A DNA stretch of 64,000 nt, taken from positions 607,992,457 to 608,056,456 of the forward strand of contig CM053026.1 of NCBI GenBank assembly GCA_028564925.1, in the 5' to 3' direction. This document shows, piece by piece, positions 1-11,361 of the stretch. The translations under genes and the position numbers were made by a program. The first letter of the stretch is position 1; the number at the start of each line of letters is the position of its first letter. Below the pieces are notes generated by a model, which saw only the letters and a program-made list of their open reading frames with translations, was not told where the DNA came from and did not search any database. Source of the DNA: Lithobates sylvaticus. Taxonomy: Eukaryota > Chordata > Amphibia > Anura > Ranidae.

Positions 1-78
1 ACTAGCTGACAGCCACGCCCCTCCACAGTAAAAAACACACCCCTAGGCATACTTAACTCTTTCACTGCCCCCTTGTGG

Positions 79-685
79 TTAACCCCTTCACTGCCAGTGT
101 CATTTATACAGAAATCAATGCATTTAAATGCATTAATTGCTGTAAAAATGACAATGGTCCCAAAAATGTGTCAAAAATGTCCGATGTGTCCGCCATAATG
201 TCGCAGTCACAAAAAAAATCGCAGATCTCCGCCATTAATAATAAAAAAAAATTATTAATAAAAATGCTATAAAACTATCCCCTATCTTGTAAACGCTATA
301 ACTTCTGCGCAAACCGATCAATAATCGCTTATTGCGATTTTTTTTACCAAAAATATGTAGAAGAATACGTATCGGCCTAAACTGAGGAAAAAAAATGTTT
401 TTTTATATATTTTTTGGGGATATTTATTATAGCAAAAAATAAAAAATAATGCATTTTTTTCAAAATTGTCGCTCTATTTTTGTTTATAGCGCAAAAAAAA
501 TAAAAACCGCAGGGTGATCAAATACCACCAAAAGAAAGCTCTATTTGTGGGAAAAAAAGGACGTCAATTTTGTTTGGGAGCCACGTCGCACGACCGCGCA
601 ATTGTCAGTAAAGCGACGCAGTGCCGAATCGCAAAAAGGGGCCTGGTCCTTTGGCTGCAAATTGGTCCGGTCTGAAAGTGGTTAA
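79..685. mobile_element. TTAA-bounded short repeat (piggyBac-like MITE candidate)
   Basis: The segment opens with TTAACCCCTTCACTGCC and closes with GGTCTGAAAGTGGTTAA, which are imperfect inverted ends with TTAA at both borders. TTAA duplication is the hallmark of piggyBac insertions. The interior is AT-rich with no coding potential. A block near 510-560 (gatcaaataccaccaaaag) recurs at 53610-53630, and in inverted orientation near 53825-53860, so this is a dispersed family. Assignment to piggyBac is inference from TTAA alone. Confidence 0.5.
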
Positions 686-1181
686 AGCAGAGTTCCACCC
701 AAAAATTGAACTTCCCCTTTTCGGAATGCTCCCCCCCTCCGGTGTCACATTTGCCACCTTTCAGGGGGGATGGGGGAGCAGATGCCTGTATAATCCAGGT
801 ATTTTCTCCCACTTCCGGACATGGATCACCGCAGTATCCGAGGCGATCTACGCCATGTCCGGCCCCTCCTCCACCCCCCCCCACTGCCTTCTGGGAGACA
901 CACAGGTCCCAGAAGACAGTAGGGACCAGTGAGATTGCGCAGAGCGACTCACACATGCGCAGAAGGAACCAAGCTGTGAAGCCGCAAGGCTTCATTTCCT
1001 GATTCCCTTACTGATGATGCCGGCGCCTCCGCCTGGGAGCAGAGGGACAGATTGGCTTCGGGTGAGGACATTGCGGGCGCCCTGGGCAGGTAAATGGCTT
1101 AATATTAAAAGTCAGCAGCTGCAGTATTTGTAGCTGTTGACTTTAATTTTTTTCAAATCCTTCCGGGGCTGAAGTGGTTAA
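682..1181. mobile_element. TTAA-flanked repeat, partial relative of the 1881-2343 element
   Basis: It starts TTAAAGCAGAGTTCCACCC and follows the 1881-2343 element almost block for block (GC-rich core, GTCAGCAGCTGCAGTATTTG near the end) as far as about 1155. The last 26 bases belong to a different TTAACCACTTCAGCCCC-type end, so the copy looks composite. Overlapping open frames here are shadows of GC-rich repeat DNA. Confidence 0.5.
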
Positions 1182-1880
1182 AGTGAAAATTACGTTCCTA
1201 AAAAGCTTAAAAAAACATTTACATTTGATGCTGCTTTAATAATATTACATTTGTAACACTTTCTAAATAATAAATATTAATTTGTTTTGAAAGCCTGTGT
1301 TTCATGAGACTATTCCCTTTTTTTAAACCATATTATTGTATTATTTTTATATAAAAACCTTCAAAGTATCAAATACATTTGGAAAATATGTTTTACGAAC
1401 TTAAAAAAATTGAGTAAGTTACAAGTTAATATCACTTAAAACTAAGTAGCTAAGTAATTGAGGCCAGGGACTGATGTGAATGTTGGTGTGCTCTGTAAAT
1501 TGATGGTGCTATATATGTACTTGAAATAAGTAAGTTAATGTGTTCCTATTCCTAACTTAAACTTTTCTAGAAACTGAAAAATATTGAGTTTATAGACTGG
1601 AAAAATTGAGTTTGCTTTACTTGAACTTATGGTCTATAAACTGAAAAAGTTGATTGGCTTTACTTAAACCTATAGTTCCAGACAAGTTAAGGTATGTATT
1701 CCTAACTTAAAACAATATGGTCTATAAACTGAAAAGCTTTACTTAAAACAACAAAGTTGAAAACATGAAAAGTCTAATGAGTCAGACAAAAATAAGTTTA
1801 GTTGACAGTACTTATAAAGCTCTTGCAAATAGTTGCCTCAATTTTTTGGAGTAGACCCAGCACAATATTTTTTAGTGTAT
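1182..1880. other. AT-rich non-coding DNA with a short degenerate duplication
   Basis: No gene is seen. Around 1590-1740 a phrase of the type tctataaactgaaaaag with cttactt(g/a)aac recurs two to three times with drift, suggesting a small decayed tandem duplication. Confidence 0.4.
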
Positions 1881-2343
1881 TTAAAGCGGGATTCCACCCT
1901 AAAGTGGAACTCCCGCTTTTCGGAACCCTTCCCCCCTCCGGTGTCACATTTGGCACCTTTCAGGGGGGAGGGGGGTGCAGATACCTGTCTAAGACAGGTA
2001 TCTGCACCCACTTCCGGCATAAACTCCCGTGGGAGTTTACGCAAGTTCCTGTCCCGGCGCGCTGTCTGCTGGGACACACACGTGTCCCGGCAGACAGCGC
2101 TGAAGATTCTCATTGCGCCGCGCGACTCGCGCATGCGCAGTAGGGAATCGGGTAGTGAAGCCACTTCCTTCCCTCACCGAGAATGGCGCCGGCTACAGCA
2201 GAGAGCTGAGCGAGCGATCGGCCTCTGCTGCCGACACCGCTGGAACCAGGGACAGGTAAGTGTCCATTTTTTAAAAGTCAGCAGCTGCAGTATTTGTAGC
2301 TGCTGGCTTTTACCTTTTTTTTTTCAGTACAGTCCCGCTTTAA
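1881..2343. mobile_element. 463-bp TTAA-bounded MITE (piggyBac-like)
   Basis: Both borders are TTAA (1881-1884 and 2340-2343), immediately inside which lie AGCGGGA and its reverse complement TCCCGCT. Short inverted ends inside a TTAA duplication fit a piggyBac-type non-autonomous element. The GC-rich interior contains local palindromes (around 1990-2040 and 2050-2100), and the whole matches the neighbour at 682-1155. No transposase is present. Family assignment is inference. Confidence 0.6.
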
Positions 2344-2759
2344 AAGTGTCAAAACGGAAGTTTTTAACCGTTGGTTAATAGCTGTCAAGTTCCAGCGTTC
2401 AGAAGAGGTTTTCAAACATCCTGTGCACATGAAGCCTTAAACCTGTCTGAAAAGTAGCGCTGTAGAATGTACTACAGCTAATGGGACATTTAAAAAATAC
2501 CATTAAAATTACTTATTTGCAAACAAAGCAGCCAGAGTTCCCCTCAACCTCCGTATCAGACCCTTATCCTCAGTGGGCATCTGTTATGTGTTGCACGGGC
2601 GAACCTACAAACATACAAAAGAATAGTGTGGGTCCCTCCTATAGATCCATACCAGGCCCTTTTCCAGTGCCTACAAGCCCTACCTTTATTTGCCTATGCG
2701 CTTTATTAGCACCACTACCTATCCTTTCCAGCACATTGTCAATATGACTGCTGGGAACC
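2344..2759. other. Unassigned non-coding stretch
   Basis: No gene, inverted terminal repeat or tandem array is recognised between the TTAA element and the 3' end of the CR1 LINE. Confidence 0.4.
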
Positions 2760-3555
2760 CTATCTTATAGTTACATTGTTAGTTTGGTAGAAAAAAGCAA
2801 CAAGTCCATCCAGTTCAATCCACAGAAAAAATAAATAAAAATACACACACACAAATAGAAATCCTTTACAAAAGAAAACAACAAAGCATGGTCCAATTTT
2901 CTCCAGTGGAGGAAAAAATCCTTCCTGACCCCTCAAGAGGCAATTGGATATTCCCTTGATCAGCTTTAATGAATATTAGTATCCAGTTATATTTTATGCA
3001 TTTAGGAAAGAATGCAGGCCTTTTTTAAAACAATATACTGAGCTGGCCAGGCCCAGCTCTTGAGGGAGTATATTCCACATCTTCATAGCTCTTACTTTGA
3101 AAAAGCCTTTCTGTATTTGGAGGTTGAATCTCTTTTCCTCCAGATCTAAAAAGTGCCCCCCTGCCTGTGATGACCTTAAAGTAAAACAAGTCTACACCAA
3201 GTTCACTCTATAGACCACTTACATATTTATACATGTTGATCATATCCCCCCTTAATCTCCTCCTCTCAAGAGAGAATAAATTAAGTTCAGCGAACTGGTG
3301 CACAAAACTAAACTGCATATTCTAGATGAGGTATTACTAATGATTTGTACGGGGGCAAAATTATGTCTCTCTCTCTCTGCAGTCCATACCTCTTTTAATA
3401 CAAGAAAGGACTTTGCTTGCTTTGGAAACTGCAGCTTGTCATTGCATGTTATTATTAAGTCTATGATCTACGAGAACACCCAGATCCTTTTCCACCATTG
3501 ATTCCCCCAGTTGTACTCCCCCTAGTATGTATGATGTAATGCATATTTTTAGCCC
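2760..3555 (-). mobile_element. CR1-type LINE, 3' segment
   Basis: Read on the minus strand this is the 3' part of a CR1-like LINE whose reverse transcriptase continues at 6320-6596 and 7598-7927. Diagnostic phrases (for example tccatccagttcaa, tgcatattctagatgaggt, ctacgagaacacccagatcc) recur in the second copy at 61884-62720, which shows they belong to one family. The segment ends abruptly at 3555 inside a 14-bp sequence that is repeated at 6306-6319, so the break is a later insertion. Confidence 0.75.
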
Positions 3556-3556
3556 G

Positions 3557-3960
3557 AAAATACAAGAGAAGAGGCGTCTCTGGGTGTAGACTTAAAACCA
3601 ATTTATTCATACAAATCAGGCAAAGCTTAAAGCTTGACGAAGGAGCGCGGCTGTCTTGCCATCTCAGCCCGAACACTCACGAAACCGGTCGCATGCCAGT
3701 GACGTCATCATCCTCTGCCTGCGTTCCACCCCTCGCTCTGTCTCCATGACCAGCGCTTCTTCCACAGCAGCTTCCTGGATATGACAGCTCTAGCATCCCA
3801 GCCGGCAGGAAGATTAGACCGATCCGATGATCCCTACTGCTTGGATTGTTTTTAATCAATGCTCATTTTAATCTCCAAAAATGTGAGTTGCCTGATTTTG
3901 CCTTTGTATGATTAAATTGGTTTTAAGTCTACACCCAGAGGCGCCTCTTCTCTTGTATTT
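3557..3960. repeat. Inverted repeat, about 47-bp arms
   Basis: The sequence at 3557-3602 (AATACAAGAGAAGAGGCG...) returns as its reverse complement at 3913-3960 (...CGCCTCTTCTCTTGTATT) with about one mismatch. The arms are separated by roughly 310 bp. The left arm sits at the very start of the 14-bp-TSD insertion, so this may be a terminal structure of that element. Confidence 0.75.
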
Positions 3961-4111
3961 TCTTGCAGCTCTGGAACATGGTTTCTGTTTCCCTTGAGGC
4001 TGCCCTGTGTGTGCGAACCCCCTGTTACTGGATCCCCATCCTTTTTTCCTGTATGGACTATATATGATATGGACTTTGTTTTGACTAACAGTTTATTTAT
4101 ATAGTCTCAGG

Positions 4112-6239
4112 TAGGGATAAGCCGAACACCTCCGGGTTCGGTTCGCACCAGAACCTGCGTACGGACCTAAAGTTTGCGCGAACATTCAAACCCTATTAAT
4201 TACAATGGACGCGAACGTTCAAAATCAAAAGTGCTAATTTTAAAGGCTAATATGCATGTTATTGTCATAAAAAGTGTTTGGGGACCTGGGTCCATGCAAT
4301 TTTTTTTTTTAAAAAGGCCATTTTTTCAGGAGCAGTGATTTTAATAATGCTTAATGTGAAACAATAAAAGTGTAATATTCCTTTAAATTTCGTACCTGGG
4401 GGGTGTCTATAGTATGCCTGTGAAGAGGCGCATGTTTCCCGTGCTTAGAACTGTCCCTGCACAAAGTGTCATTTTTGCAGGAAAAAAAGCTATTTAAAAT
4501 CACTCGCGGCTAATGAATTGACGGCTCCCGTAACACAGAGAACAGTCATTCATTGAAAGTCATTGATAAAAAAAAGTCATTGATAAAAAAGCGTGGGGGT
4601 CCCCCCAAATTCAATTACCAGGCCCTTCAGGTCTGCTATGGATATTAAGGGGAACCCCGCTTCAAATTTAAAAAAAAATTACGTAGGGGCCCCCCTAATA
4701 TCCATACCAGACCCTTGAGGTCTGGGATGGATTTTAAGGGGAACCCCGGCCAAAAAAAAAATAAAAAATGGCGTGGGTTCCCCCTTAAAATCCATACCAG
4801 ACCCTTATCCGAGCACGCAACCTGGCAGGCCGCAGGAAAAGAGGGGGGACGAGAGCGGCCCCTCTGACGCACGGGGACGTTATGGGGACTTCCCTATGGC
4901 TTTCCCCATGATGTCAGAGGGGGCCGGGTCACCAGGTGGCCCGCCCTCCGTTATAAAAGACCTGTCAGACGCAGCGAAGCCTCACACAGCGGGAGCCTCC
5001 CATTGCGCGGAGCGGCCCAAGAAGAGACACCAACGCCATGGAAGAAGATGCTGGACGAGAAGACCAGAGCAAGAAGGAGCGGATCGGAGGAAGAAGAAGA
5101 TGGTAGAAGATGGAAGAAGAAGATGAAGAAACCGAAGGATGAAGAAAGGAAGAAGGAAGACCAGAAGAAAGAAGATTTTAATAAAAGGAATTGTCAAAGA
5201 CTGTCTCCTGTCATTTTTAACCATTTTTGTCACTTTTGGTGAAATGGTAGGGGTACTTTTGTACCCCCTTACCATTTCACACAGGGGGGATCTGGGGGTC
5301 CCCTTGTTAAAGGGGGCTTCCAGATTCCGATAAGCCCCCAGCCCGCAGACCCCCACAACCAATGGCCAGGGTTGTGGCGAAGAGGCCCTTGTCCTCATCA
5401 ACATGGGGACAAGGGGCTTTGAGGGGTCACAGACCCCCAAAGCACCCTCCCAATGTTGAAGGCATGTGGCCTGGTATGGTTCAGGCCTGCCCGCTCTCAT
5501 CCCCCCCCTCTTTTCCTGCGGCCTGCTAGGTTGCGTGCTCGGATAAGGGTCTGGTATGGATATTTAGGGGGACCCCTACGTCATTTTTTTTTTAATTTGA
5601 AGCAGGGTTCCCCTTAATATCCATAGCAGACCTGAAGGGCCTGGTAATTGAATTTGGAATTTGAATTTGGAATTTTTTTTTTTTTATCAATGACTTTCAA
5701 TGAATGACTGTTCTCTGTGTTACGGGAGCCGGCAATTCATTAGCCGCAGATGGCTGCCTTAGATGACACAACAGGCCAGAAGGGTAAAGGTGGTTTAATG
5801 TGATACTGCAATGCTGTACTAACAGCACGCACACACTACACTAATCCCTAGAATCACAGCAGATAATGTCAGCACTCTGAATAATGTCACTGACATCGTC
5901 ACTGACTAACGCCGGAACACACTACATGAGGCCGCCGGTGCGGCGGCCTTATATAGTGTGGGGCGTGTACTAAACCCCCTGAGCTATAATTGGATGCCTG
6001 TGGCCAATTATTGCTCTCCTCGCCGCTGGCTCTATGATTGGCCAAGCATGCAGGGTCACAGTGCATGCTTGGCCAATCATCAGCCAGCAATGCACTGCGA
6101 CTGGCGCAGTGCATTGTGGGCCATTCGCATCACACGAATTTGATGCGAACGGCCCACATAGTTCTGGGCTCGACGAGCGGACGAACGGCCGATGTTCGAT
6201 TCGAACATGGGTTCGAATGGAACACCGGGCCCATCCCTA
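4112..6239 (-). mobile_element. Non-autonomous hAT element, 2.1 kb, relative of the 12-kb hAT
   Basis: It starts TAGGGATAAGCCGAACACC and ends CCGGGCCCATCCCTA, and is flanked by the perfect 8-bp duplication GTCTCAGG (4104-4111 and 6240-6247), the hAT signature. Its left 0.25 kb matches the reverse complement of the right end of the 12-kb hAT (36950-37129), and its right 0.4 kb matches the reverse complement of that element's left end (25113-25450), including the hairpin with CCAAT boxes at about 6036-6080. Between them, 4560-4830 and 5440-5760 form an imperfect inverted repeat. No transposase is present. It lies inside the 3556-6305 insertion and is therefore younger than it. Confidence 0.88.
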
Positions 6240-6305
6240 GTCTCAGGTTATCCCGCACTGTGTGTGAAAAAATGTCTTTGATTTTACTGCGCATTTACTT
6301 GTATA

Positions 6306-6651
6306 CATATTTTTAGCCCCCAAGTGCATCACTCTACATTTATCAACATTAAACCTCATTTGCGACATAGTCGCCCAATTAAACAATGCATTAAGGTTGG
6401 CTTGTAAGTTTGAGACATCCTGTAATGATGTTATTCCACTGCATAGCTTGGTGTCATCTGCAAAAACTGAAATGCTACTTTTAATCCCAGACCCTATATC
6501 ATTTATAAATATTTTAAAAAGTAAGGGTCCCAACACTGAACCTTGAGGTACACCACTGATAACCTTAGACCATTCAGAGTATGAATCGTTAACCACTACT
6601 CTCTGAATTTGGTCTTTTTAGCCAGTTTTATAGCCATTTACAAACTGATTT
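6306..6651 (-). pseudogene. CR1 LINE reverse transcriptase, palm segment
   Basis: Read on the minus strand, 6320-6596 encodes the central palm of a non-LTR reverse transcriptase. It has the GVPQGSVLGPLLF block, then the catalytic FADDTKL block (FADD in place of YADD, which is normal in CR1), then a KCRVMHLG-type block. CR1 RTs use the strand nicked by their own endonuclease to prime cDNA synthesis. This piece joins the 3' part at 2760-3555 (across the 3556-6305 insertion) and the upstream RT piece at 7598-7927 (across 6652-7597). The element is old and has no continuous frame; several stops and indels separate the pieces. Confidence 0.85.
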
Positions 6652-7597
6652 CTCCTGACACAAGCATGACAGCATACACAAATTGTATAGGCTCTGCCTC
6701 TCACCCAATCAGGACTGGTTATACTATATATAAATGAGTCGCCTCCCCCCAGGCGGCATTCTCTTTTTTTCCCTCAAACTGGTTATAGCTATTGAATCAA
6801 AGATTTATTTTTATTTTTGCCCTCACCTTGCCGGATTCATCTGCCCAGCCGTATAGGTTCAGCCTCTTTCCTTTGACAAAGCCCCTCTATTCGGTTGTAA
6901 AATTTCCATACGATGGAGACCCCCCTCCCCCCAGGTATAGATACTGGGGGGCTGGGATACTGATCTCTGGGTGCAGGTAAAACCGTTCTGCCTTGTGGTT
7001 GGGTTGGGACTGATCCAGTCTCTCCTCCCTGGTGAGTTGTGGCCCCAAACACACATTTTTGTTAGTCTTGCTTTGAGTATGTTTATCAGATGGGTGGCGT
7101 GCTCATGGGCAAAATTCAGAGGTCCAGAATTTTACATGATACCAACCAGGTTCATATACTACAAACCATTTTTTTTCCTATTGCAAAGTAAATTAAGCAA
7201 CATTGGAAGCAGGCGAGTTGACTTCAGTTCTAAACTAATCTAATGAGTTGATTCAAATGCTTCAGAATGGCCCTCCCTTATAGGTTTTGTTGGTGGGCTA
7301 CATCCTATCAGTGTATGCTGTCATGCTTGTGTCAGGAAAACGGAAAATTGTATATTTACCTGACGGTAATTTTCCTTTCCTGATGCAAAGCATGACAGCA
7401 TACAGGTCCCTCCCTTGTGCGTTTCGCATTTGAGTATAGTTACGAGAATGACGCCTGGGGGAGGCGGCTCATTTATATATAGTATAACCAGTCCTGATTG
7501 GGGCGAGAGGCGGGGCCTATTCCATTCGTCTATGCTGTCCTGCATTGCATCAGGAAAGGTAAATTACCATCAGGTAAGTATACAGTTTTCCGTTTTC
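6652..7597. mobile_element. Inverted-repeat insertion within CR1, about 0.95 kb
   Basis: The CR1 text stops near 6650 and resumes near 7598. The insert has about 100-bp imperfect inverted arms: 6655-6755 (CCTGACACAAGCATGACAGC ... CGCCTCCCCCCAGGC) and 7450-7555 (GCCTGGGGGAGGCGGCTC ... TGCATCAGG). Inside, the motif GCATGACAGCATAC occurs again near 7388 and inverted near 7315-7325, so it is a nested palindrome. No gene is seen. Family unknown; a MITE or foldback element is likely. Confidence 0.6.
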
Positions 7598-8050
7598 CAA
7601 GCCTGTAGACTTTACCTTACACATTAGCCATGTGTGAGAATCTGTGTCAAACGCTTTTGCAAAATCCAAGTATACTATATCCACAGCCTCTTCCTTGTCT
7701 AAGCTTACCTCCTCATAAAAAGAAATCAGATTTGTTTGACAACTTCTGCTTTTCATGTGTCCATGCTTTCTATTGCTTTCTATTGCTATACTTTTTTTTT
7801 CTAGCAAAAAATCATCTATGTGATCTTTTATTAAACTCTCAAGTATCTTCCCAATTATAGAAGTTAAACTAAGAGGTCTGCAGTTACTTGGTAAAGACTT
7901 TGATCCCCTGTTAAATATAAGCACCACATTGGCCTTACACCAATCCAGTAGTACTGTCAGTCATTAAAGAGTCCCTAAAAATTAGAAACAATACCAATTT
8001 TTAGCCATAGTGGTTCATTTGGGGTTATGTCATAATCATCCTCTTGAGCT
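7598..8050 (-). pseudogene. CR1 LINE reverse transcriptase, upstream (fingers) segment
   Basis: Minus-strand translation of about 7598-7927 gives RT blocks 1-3 of CR1: an NCRPLSLTSIIGKILESLI-like block (normally YRPISLT), the CQTNLISFYEEV region, and VDIVYLDFAKAFD, which carries the first catalytic aspartate of the RT. This precedes the FADD segment now found at 6320-6596. Homology fades above about 8050, so the 5' half of the element (endonuclease and ORF1) is missing, the usual 5' truncation of LINE copies. The D-F-x-K-A-F-D motif is intact but the frame is interrupted. Confidence 0.85.
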
Positions 8051-9890
8051 CCCTCCATGCTCCTCTTATATCGTGTGTGGGGGGATCAGATAACAAAGTT
8101 ACATTTTTGGACATTCTAAACCACCAGAGCTAACCTCAAAGGCCAAGTGCATTAATGGTAGTCATCTACTGAATAGTTTGCTGTTTTACTGAATTGCGAA
8201 CAAGCTGGTTATGCCTCAAACCCATGCTGAACCCAACCCTGAAGCTCATTCCTAGTAATGAGCTTACATATATTGATAATAATACAAACTGATACCTAAT
8301 GTGTTTTGTTTGTTGTGGGAGCAAGTGAATATACATTTAAAATGCATAACAGCCAAGCATTTTGCATGCACAATTTAAGTTCCTATATTTTGTTCTTTAG
8401 GATGTTGCTGTAGATAAAGAATACCTATTTTGTATGTTGGTGCCTTCTTTTCCTGCTTTTTATTACTGACCTGGGCCTTGTATCTTGTCCTAAATATATT
8501 TTACAAATGATCATTTTTGATAGGTAAATATAGGAAAACGTGCTTTTCAGACTTCAAGCTATGTTTTAGATTTGGTTGAGATCTGCCACGCATTTTTCCA
8601 TTTTTATAAAATATTTGCTTGGATTATTATAAATCCTACATTAATATATTTTTTTGCTTTGTCATTTCAGTTAGATGTTTCTGTGATTGTGACCCTTTCC
8701 TAAGCAGACATATGTAACATCAAGGTAGTGTCAGTGCAATGCAAATCTTAGGATGTTGTCATGACCATCTTTCTAATATAACTAACAAAACCGCAGTTCT
8801 ACATTTACTTAACATTGAAAGAAAGTCTGCACAATGGTAACTCACATCTCATTATGAAGTTTTAGGACGTGGCATACAGACAATGACAATACATCTCCAT
8901 ATTTGCATCATAAATAAGAGAATTTCTGCCTCCCAGGCATTCTATTGTGCTACTTCATGAAGTCACTATTCTAGACATAGTACAATGATGATTTAATCAG
9001 GTTTATTTTCTAGCAAGAATCTCTGAGAGGTAAAATACAAACTGACACGATGTCACCTTCAATGAAAAAAAAAAGCGAATGCAGTATAGTATATGCAGAT
9101 ATATTCATGCAGTGTAAGCTGCAGGGCTTGTGTTGATAGGCAAATGTAGGCTGCTTTCAGGTACATTCTTCTTGAATTTGTGATCAGTTGGAGGCACTTC
9201 TGAGATCATTCAGAATTCATTGAAAGAGACATTTGATCCATAGTTACCTTCTTCTGACCTGCAATTGACCTCCTTTTAAACGGTACCAACTTGCTTCAAA
9301 CCTCTTTTATAGTGCTATTGACTTGAATGGGGAGAGAAGCTATTCGGACACAAACAAAAATTGTCAACACCAATTCTGACGGTGCTATATAATGGTAAAT
9401 GAACCAAAGATCAGTATACTGGTAGTTTACTGAAGGAAGGCACAGTATATTGACAATAGAGAATAAAAAGGTAAAGATGTATGCAGGGAAACACAGAACA
9501 GAGTTAAATGGAAAATGGAAACAGAAGCTGCCAGTAGTTCCTAAAGAGGGTGTTAGATGACAATACAATAAAGGTTAATGTGTATGTTACCCCAACATTC
9601 CTGACATATGGCTGTGTTACCATCTACTTGTGTTAAAAAGTATCTTGTATCTCTTTGTATAACTTCCTTTGTGTGCACCCGGTGATCCTGCCAGTCCCTC
9701 TGCTTTCCTATTTCAAACTTACCACACAGTCCATCCATCCTACTGTGAAAAGAAAAAAAGGTATTTATAAAAAAATGTATTCATATACAAAAATGTACTG
9801 CTTTTCATTTTAAATGAGTGCCGTCTCATCGGTGCCCATACCTGCAGCCTCATCTGCACACATCAATGAAGGAGAAAAATTACCTGAATG
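8051..9890. other. Unassigned non-coding DNA
   Basis: About 1.8 kb without a recognisable gene or terminal repeat. CR1-like text may continue weakly to about 8290. The rest is unremarkable AT-rich sequence, possibly unique host intron or intergenic DNA. Confidence 0.4.
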
Positions 9891-10430
9891 TATTGTTTAA
9901 AAAAACACATTTAGGGCAAAAAAATGTATTTGCAGCGTTTCCTGCATATCTGTACGTGTGAGATACACACTTTAGATACTGTTCTTCTATTCTGCTATTC
10001 AAATTTTTTTTTTAGGGCAAAACATTTTTTTTAGGGTGCGTTTTCTGCATATCTGTACCTGTGAGATACACCCTTTTAGATACTGTTGCTCTATTCTGCT
10101 ATTCAAAAAAAACACATTTAGGGGAAAAATCTTAAAGTGCGGCCTAGTCTGTATCTGTACGTGTGAGGTACACCCTTTAGATACTGTTGCTCTATTCTGG
10201 TATTAAAAAAAAAAAACATTTAGGGTAAAAAAAAATTATTTGCAGCGTTTCCTGCATATCTGTACGTGTGAGATACACACTTTAGATACTGTTGCTCTAT
10301 TTTGCTATTCAAAAAAACACATTTAGGTGAAAAATCTTAAATTGCGGCCTAGTCTCAGTCTGTATCTGTACGTGTGAGATACACCCTTTAGATACTGTTG
10401 TTCTATTCTGCTATTCTAAAAACACATTCC
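9890..10430. repeat. Tandem repeat, about 105-bp unit, five copies
   Basis: Five head-to-tail copies begin near 9894, 9998, 10104, 10202 and 10308. Each contains CTGTACGTGTGAGATACAC (or a close variant) followed by TTTAGATACTGTTGCTCTATT, and each begins with an A-rich run then CATTTAGGG. Two sub-types alternate: one with GCAGCGTTTCCTGCATATC and one with GCGGCCTAGTCTGTATC. Confidence 0.85.
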
Positions 10431-11361
10431 TGTGTGTTTCTATACCGCTGCTGTTTGACTGAATTTTTAACTGTGAGTGTTTACTATTTGCTTCAATAAA
10501 TTGTTTGTAAATACTGCACAATGGAGTCTTTCCTTCCCTCCTTCTGCCCCTATGCTGATTGATGTGTTGGAGAGGAGATGAGGTGCATGTGAGGACGCTA
10601 CTGTGAAGGATTCATTGGAAGAGGAGATCTGGCTGTGTCAGTGTAACGCTGTTTAACCCTTACCTAGAGGTAAGAGGCTGGGGGAAACACCAAGGATTGA
10701 CACACCTAAATGCATGAAGAAATCACTGGTTTTAGCCTAAAGTGTCTATAGCTGCCTGGAGGACTCACTACATATAGAGATTGCAGTGGACAGTTTTTAT
10801 CTTAGCACAAATTACTTTGGACTATTGCACTTACCAGCATCGCTTGCAATCGCTGCACTTTTCTTTTTGATATTATTTGCACTTATTTATTCTGGACTAT
10901 ATTTTAATGACTGCACATTATTTTTGATATTTTTTGATATTTTGATACACAGATATTTTTATTTGTTTGGTACCATTTGCACATGCTTATTTTGCACAAG
11001 CATTTTTTCATTATACTTTAATTATGTTTATTCAATACGGTTTGAATTTTTCTTTTGCACTGCAATAATTTTTTGCATGAATTATTGTTTATGATCCTTG
11101 AAATACGGTTCACTATCTACGAAGAGTGACCTTTCTATACAAACAAATTTGGATCGCACTATTGGATGCACTTTATTGTTTATTCTGCACAAGAACTATT
11201 TGTTTTTGCACAGGAATTTTTATTCCATCACTGGATGCACTTTAGTATTGATTGTCTACTGATTGATTGGATGCACTTATTATTGATTCTATATTGATTG
11301 ATTGGTATAGCACTGTTTTTATACTTTGTCGCTATACAATTTTGGTTTAAACCATTAACTC
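10431..11361. other. Unassigned, TGCAC/TGATTGATTGG-rich DNA
   Basis: No gene is supported. From about 10800 to 11330 short phrases (ttgcac, ggatgcactt, attgattgattgg) recur irregularly, suggesting a decayed repeat. An AATAAA occurs near 10495. Confidence 0.35.

Larger units (their letters stand above)
3556..6305. mobile_element. Unclassified insertion into CR1 with a 14-bp target duplication
   Basis: The 14-mer CATATTTTTAGCCC occurs at 3542-3555 and again at 6306-6319, exactly where the CR1 text stops and resumes. Removing the later hAT element (4112-6239 plus one TSD copy) leaves about 0.6 kb of inserted DNA. A long target duplication suggests a retroposon (LINE, SINE or Penelope-like) rather than a DNA transposon. 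It begins with a 47-bp sequence repeated in inverse orientation at 3913-3960. No coding region is visible, and the family is not recognised. Confidence 0.6.

Noticed and set aside
564-1002. Proline/glycine-rich frames on both strands
   Set aside because: GC-rich repeat DNA; the same pattern appears in the homologous repeat at 1833-2378.
3620-3720. Hammerhead-ribozyme-like GACGAAGG ... CACGAAAC words
   Set aside because: The conserved core (CUGANGA) is not matched and I could not draw the three stems.
5003-5242. Lys/Glu-rich 79-codon frame
   Set aside because: It is a purine-rich stretch inside the non-autonomous hAT element with no counterpart in a known protein.
9716-9755. Possible 20-nt microexon on the minus strand between a T-rich AG and GTAAGT
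   Set aside because: No neighbouring exon or coding evidence; one short acceptor-donor pair is expected by chance.
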